From Acholoe squamosa (taxonomy: Eukaryota > Annelida > Polychaeta > Phyllodocida > Polynoidae), in assembly GCA_949317995.1 (NCBI GenBank), contig OX439038.1:248001-312000 (forward strand): a DNA stretch of 64,000 nt. Direction: 5' to 3'. The position numbers and the translations under genes were made by a program. The notes below the pieces were generated by a model. That model saw nothing but the letters and a program-made list of their open reading frames with translations. It searched no databases and was not told the DNA's origin. Positions 58,139 to 64,000 of the stretch are shown piece by piece. Every line of letters begins with the position of its first letter. The stretch's first letter is position 1.

Positions 58139-58280
58139 ACCCTGACACCCTGTGCATAAGGCGCACCCTGAGTTAAAAGACTTAATTTTGAGCGTTTTTA
58201 AAAGCACTATTCTACAATATGATATCCTCGTCTATAAGGGCACCCACAATCTTTCTGATGCTATAAGGCGCAATGGGAAA
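58139..58280. mobile_element. TATAAG-type MITE fragment at the start of the 76-bp array
   Basis: It begins TACCCTGACACCCTGTGC and continues with ataaggcgcaccctgagtta, a diverged family end. ctataagggcaccca and gctataaggcgcaat follow before the array begins. The opposite end was not found beyond the array. Confidence 0.5.
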
Positions 58281-58284
58281 TTGT

Positions 58285-61200
58285 GTATCAGTATAGACGT
58301 CCACAGTGTACTGTACAGGTCTATGCTGTATCAGCCACACCTTATGCTGTATGTGCTCTGGTATCAGTATAGACGTGCACAGTGTACTGTACAGGTGTAT
58401 GCTGTATCAGCCACACCTTATGCTGTATGTGCTCTGGTATCAGTATAGACGTGCACAGTGTACTGTACAGGTCTATGCTGTATCAGCCACACCTTATGCC
58501 GTATGTGCTCTGGTATCAGTATAGACGTGCACAGTGTACTGTACAGGTTTATGGTATCATCAGTATAGACGTGCACAGTGTACTGTACAGGTCTATGCTG
58601 TATCAGCCACACCTTATGCTGTATGTGCTCAGGTATCAGTATAGACGTGCACAGTGTACTGTACAGGTCTATGCTGTATCAGCCACACCTTATGCCGTAT
58701 GTGCTCTGGTATCAGTATAGACGTGCACAGTGTACTGTACAGATCTATGCTGTATCAGCCACACCTTATGCTGTATGTGCTCTGGTATCAGTATAGACAT
58801 GCACAGTGTACTGTACAGGTCTATGGTATCAGCGACACCTTATGCTGTATGTGCTCTGGTATCAGTATAGACATGCACCGTGTACTGTACAGGTGTATGG
58901 TATCAGCCACACCTTATGCTGTATGTGCTCTGGTATCAGTATAGACATGCACCGTGTACTGTACAGGTCTATGGTATCAGAGACACCTTATGCTGTATGT
59001 GCTCTGGTATCAGTATAGACGTGCACAGTGTACTGTACAGGTGTATGGTATCAACCACACCTTATGCTGTATGTGCTCTGGTATCAGTATAGACGTGCAC
59101 AGTGTACTGTACAGGTCTATGCTGTATCAGCCACACCTTATGCTGTATGTGCTCTGGTATCAGTATAGACGTGCACAGTGTACTGTACAGGTCTATGCTG
59201 TATCAGCCACGCCTTATGCTGTATGTGCTCTGGTATCAGTATAGACATGCACAGTGTACTGTACAGGTCTATGCTGTATCAGCCACACCTTATGCTGTAT
59301 GTGCTCAGGTATCAGTATAGACGTGCACAGTGTACTGTACAGGTCTATGCTGTATCAGCCACACCTTATGCCGTATGTGCTCTGGTATCAGTATAGACGT
59401 GCACAGTGTACTGTACAGATCTATGCTGTATCAGCCACACCTTATGCTGTATGTGCTCTGGTATCAGTATAGACATGCACAGTGTACTGTACAGGTCTAT
59501 GGTATCAGCGACACCTTATGCTGTATGTGCTCTGGTATCAGTATAGACATGCACCGTGTACTGTACAGGTGTATGGTATCAGCCACACCTTATGCTGTAT
59601 GTGCTCTGGTATCAGTATAGACATGCACCGTGTACTGTACAGGTGTATGGTATCAGCCACACCTTATGCTGTATGTGCTCTGGTATCAGTATAGACGTGC
59701 ACAGTGTACTGTACAGGTGTATCCTGTATCAGCCACACCTTATGCTGTATGTGCTCTGGTATCAGTATAGACATGCACCGTGTACTGTACAGGTCTATGG
59801 TATCAGAGACACCTTATGCTGTATGTGCTCTGGTATCAGTATAGACGTGCACAGTGTACTGTACAGGTGTATGGTATCAACCACACCTTATGCTGTATGT
59901 GTTCTGGTATCAGTATAGACGTGCACAGTGTACTGTACAGGTCTATGCTGTATCAGCCACACCTTATGCTGTATGTGCTCTGGTATCAGTATAGACGTAC
60001 ACAGTGTACTGTACAGGTGTATGCTGTATCAGCCACACCTTATGCCGTATGTGCTCTGGTATCAGTATAGACGTGCACAATGTACTGTACAGGTCTATGC
60101 TGTATCAGCCACACCTTATGCCGTATGTGCTCTGGTATCAGTATAGACGTGCACAGTGTACTGTACAGGTCTATGCTGTATCAGCCACACCTTATGCCGT
60201 ATGTGCTCTGGTATCAGTGTAGACGTGCACAGTGTACTGTACAGGTCTATGGTATCAGCCACACCTTATGCCGTATGTGCTCTGGTATCAGTGTAGACGT
60301 GCACAGTGTACTGTACAGGTCTATGCTTTATTAGCCACACCTTATGCTGTATGTGCTCTGGTATCAGTATAGACGTGCACAGTGTACTGTACATGTCTAT
60401 GCTGTATTAGCCACACCTTATGCTGTATGTGCTCTGGTATCAGTATAGACGTGCACAGTGTACTGTACAGGTCTATGCTGTATCAGCCACACCTTATGCT
60501 GTATGTGCTCTGGTATCAGTATAGACGTGCACAGTGTACTGTACAGGTCTATGCTGAATCAGCCACACCTTATGCTGTATGTGCTCTGGTATCAGTACAG
60601 ACGTGCACAGTGTACTGTACAGGTCTATGCTGTATCAGCCACACCTTATGCTGTATGTGCTCTGGTATCAGTATAGACGTGCACAGTGTACTGTACAGGT
60701 CTATGCTGTATCAGCCACACGTTATGCTGTATGTGCTCTGGTATCAGTATAGACGTGCACAGTGTACTGTACAGGTGTATGGTATCAGCCACACCTTATG
60801 CTGTATGTGCTCTGGTATCAGTATAGACGTGCACAGTGTACTGTACAGGTGTATGGTATCAGCCACACCTTATGCTGTATGTGCTCTGGTATCAGTATAG
60901 ACGTGCACAGTGTACTGTACAGGTGTATGGTATCAGCCACACCTTATGCTGTATGTGCTCTGGTATCAGTATAGACGTGCACAGTGTACTGTACAGGTGT
61001 ATGCTGTATCAGCCACACCTTATGCTGTATGTGCTCTGGTATCAGTATAGACGTGCACAGTGTACTGTACAGGTGTATGGTATCAGCCACACCTTATGCT
61101 GTATGTGCTCTGGTATCAGTATAGACGTGCACAGTGTACTGTACAGGTGTATGCTGTATCAGCCACACCTTATGCTGTATGTGCTCTGGTATCAGTATAG

Positions 61201-63580
61201 ACGTGCACAGTGTACTGTACAGGTGTATGGTATCAGCCACACCTTATGCTGTATGTGCTCTGGTATCAGTATAGACGTGCACAGTGTACTGTACAGGTGT
61301 ATGCTGTATCAGCCACACCTTATGCTGTATGTGCTCTGGTATCAGTATAGATGTGCACAGTGTACTGTACATGTGTATGGTATCAGCCACACCTTATGCT
61401 GTATGTGCTCTGGTATCAGTATAGATGTGCACAGTGTACTGTACAGGTCTATGCTGTATCAACCACACCTTATGCCGTATGTGCTCTGGTATCAGTATAG
61501 ACGTGCACAGTGTACTGTACAGGTCTATGCTGTATCAGCCACACCTTATGCTGTATGTGCTCTGGTATCAGTATAGACGTGCACAGTGTACTGTACAGGT
61601 CTATGGTATCAGCCACACCTTATGCTGTATGTGCTCTGGTATCAGTATAGACGTGCACAGTGTACTGTACATGTGTATGGTATCAGCCACACCTTATGCT
61701 GTATGTGCTCTGGTATCAGTATAGACGTGCACAGTGTACTGTACAGGTCTATGCTGTATCAGCCACACCTTATGCCGTATGTGCTTTGGTATCAGTGTAG
61801 ACGTGCACAGTGTACTGTACAGGTCTATGCTGTATTAGCCACACCTTATGCCGTATGTGCTCTGGTATCAGTATAGACGTGCACAGTGTACTGTACAGGT
61901 CTATGCTGTATCAGCCACGCCTTATGCTGTATGTGCTCTGGTATCAGTATAGACGTGCACAGTGTACTGTACAGGTGTATGCTGTATCAGCCACACCTTA
62001 TGCTGTATGTGCTCTGGTATCAGTATAGACATGCACAGTGTACTGTACAGGTCTATGCTGTATCAACCACACCTTATGCCCTATGTGCTCTGGTATCAGT
62101 ATAGACGTGCACAGTGTACTGTACATGTGTATGGTATCAGCCACACCTTATGCCGTATGTGCTCTGGTATCAGTATAGACATGCACAGTGTACTGTACAG
62201 GTCTATGGTATCAGCCACACCTTATGCCGTATGTGCTCTGGTATCAGTATAGACGTGCACAGTGTACTGTACAGGTTTATGGTATCATCAGTATAGATGT
62301 GCACAGTGTACTGTACAGATCTATGCTGTATCAGCCACACCTTATGCTGTATGTGCTCTGGTATCAGTGTAGACGTGCACAGTGTACTGTACAGATCTAT
62401 GCTGTATCAGCCACACCTTATGCCATATGTGCTCTGGTATCAGTATAGACGTGCACAGTGTACTGTACATGTGTATGGTATCAGCCACACCTTATGCTGT
62501 ATGTGCTCTGGTATCAGTTTAGACGTGCACAGTGTACTGTACAGGTCTATGCTGTATCAGCCACACCTTATGCTGTATGTGCTCTGGTATCAGTATAGAC
62601 GTGCACAGTGTACTGTACAGGTGTATGGTATCAGCCACACCTTATGCTGTATGTGCTCTGGTATCAGTATAGACGTGCACAGTGTACTGTACAGGTCTAT
62701 GCTGTATCAGCCACACCTTATGCTGTATGTGCTCTGATATCAGTATAGACGTGCACAGTGTACTGTACAGGTCTATGCTGTATTAGCCACACCTTATGCC
62801 GTATGTGCTCTGGTATCAGTATAGACGTGCACAGTGTACTGTACAGGTCTATGCTGTATCAGCCACACCTTATGCTGTATGTGCTCTGGTATCAGTATAG
62901 ACGTGCACAGTGTACTGTACAGGTGTATGCTGTATCAGCCACACCTTATGCTGTATGTGCTCTGGTATCAGTATAGACATGCACAGTGTACTGTACAGGT
63001 TTATGCTGTATCAACCACACCTTATGCCCTATGTGCTCTGGTATCAGTATAGACGTGCACAGTGTACTGTACATGTGTATGGTATCAGCCACACCTTATG
63101 CTGTATGTGCTCAGGTATCAGTATAGACGTGCACAGTGTACTGTACAGGTCTATGGTATCAGCCACACCTTATGCCGTATGTGCTCTGGTATCAGTATAG
63201 ACGTGCACAGTGTACTGTACAGGTTTATGGTATCATCAGTATAGATGTGCACAGTGTACTGTACAGATCTATGCTGTATCAGCCACACCTTATGCTGTAT
63301 GTGCTCTGGTATCAGTGTAGACGTGCACAGTGTACTGTACAGATCTATGCTGTATCAGCCACACCTTATGCCATATGTGCTCTGGTATCAGTATAGACGT
63401 GCACAGTGTACTGTACAGGTGTATGGTATCAGCCACACCTTATGCCGTATGTGCTCTGGTATCAGTATAGACGTGCACAGTGTACTGTACAGGTTTATGG
63501 TATCATCAGTATAGATGTGCACAGTGTACTGTACAGATCTATGCTGTATTAGCCACACCTTATGCCGTATGTGCTCCGGT
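58285..63580. repeat. 76-bp / 74-bp minisatellite, about 70 copies
   Basis: Unit ggtatcagtatagacgtgca, cagtgtactgtacaggtcta, tgctgtatcagccacacctt, atgctgtatgtgctct. The 74-bp form reads ctatggtatcag for ctatgctgtatcag. A rare truncated form (tatggtatcatcagtatag) marks block copies at about 58550, 62280, 63230 and 63500. Open frames are repeat artefacts. Confidence 0.97.
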
Positions 63581-64000
63581 TCCCTGTTGTATCGTTGATG
63601 TCTTAATACTGCTACACATGTCAACATACAGCTTTATCATGAGACTGCTAAATTTCAGTTGAAAAATTCCTACATGTTTAGAGTACTTCTACTCTTCTTC
63701 AGGGAATAAGAAATCTGCCCCGAACGTACCCCATGTTTTTCTTTTTTTTTCTGGATATTGAAACCCAGCACTGTCGACATGCAATCTTAGAGCGAACCCT
63801 TTTTATGGCAGATTGACAGTGATGTGAAATTACCTTGGTCTGAAATGAAGATGGGTTTGAAATGACCGGGTCTGAATTTGCTTCGGTTCAAAAGTACCTG
63901 TTACCAAATCAACCACATGAATATGCATCTAGCAGAGATTGCAACATGTGTACATTTGTATAGCGTTATCGCGGTACTTGTCATGTCTGTATATACCGGG
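63581..64000. other. Unique sequence at the right edge
   Basis: No coding region, element or tandem repeat recognised. Confidence 0.4.

Noticed and set aside
58152-63662. Many overlapping 60-246-codon frames
   Set aside because: They are shadows of the 76-bp array, with the same peptide repeated in shifted frames.

Overview
This is animal nuclear DNA, probably from a marine invertebrate. It has spliced genes with GT-AG introns, many short DNA transposons (MITEs), one retroelement fossil, and tandem arrays over roughly half its length. The species cannot be read directly. An amphioxus-like chordate or a lophotrochozoan both fit. No rRNA, tRNA or CRISPR locus was recognised.

The main content is a tandem pair of genes of the RMDN (regulator of microtubule dynamics) family, both on the minus strand. 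The complete copy, RMDN1-A, can be followed through nine exons from an ATG at 43946 to a stop at 23396. The modelled protein has 305 residues, all exon phases agree, and human RMDN1 is about 314 residues. The second copy, RMDN1-B, shows three exons (10709 down to 8584) with the same boundaries and phases. Its remaining 3' exons would lie left of the window, beyond an array of at least 8 kb. Head-to-head with RMDN1-A, on the plus strand, is an unrecognised two-exon gene (47414-48973, 226 residues).

Layout: 1-7967, 43-bp array; 8.0-10.7 kb, RMDN1-B with an 80-bp array, a hAT-like MITE and a 31-bp intronic array; 10.8-13.5 kb, spacer with a CTCF-like site; 13.5-20.1 kb, 55/43-bp array; 20.7-22.2 kb, a MITE whose inside has expanded into an array; 23.4-43.9 kb, RMDN1-A with a 35-bp array (intron 8), a 31-bp array (intron 5) and a 51-bp array (intron 3), plus an 11-kb first intron holding a DIRS-like gag fossil, two copies of an 8-bp-TSD MITE and a 5-kb inverted-repeat structure; 43.9-47.4 kb, promoter side with four DR5-spaced AGGTCA half-sites and a 204-bp array; 47.4-49.0 kb, the unknown gene; 49.7-63.6 kb, arrays of 36, 40, 32 and 76 bp with MITE remnants between them.

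The most interesting signals are these. (1) A MITE family with TACCGTA ends and internal TATAAG motifs lies beside, or contains, several arrays; one array sits entirely between the two ends of one element. (2) Three separate exons have a short tandem duplication of their 3' splice site on the upstream side, and each extra copy runs into an early stop. (3) In the 32-bp array a core switches between GACGTAGTC and its exact reverse complement. The long open frames in the arrays come from repeat periodicity and are not called as genes.
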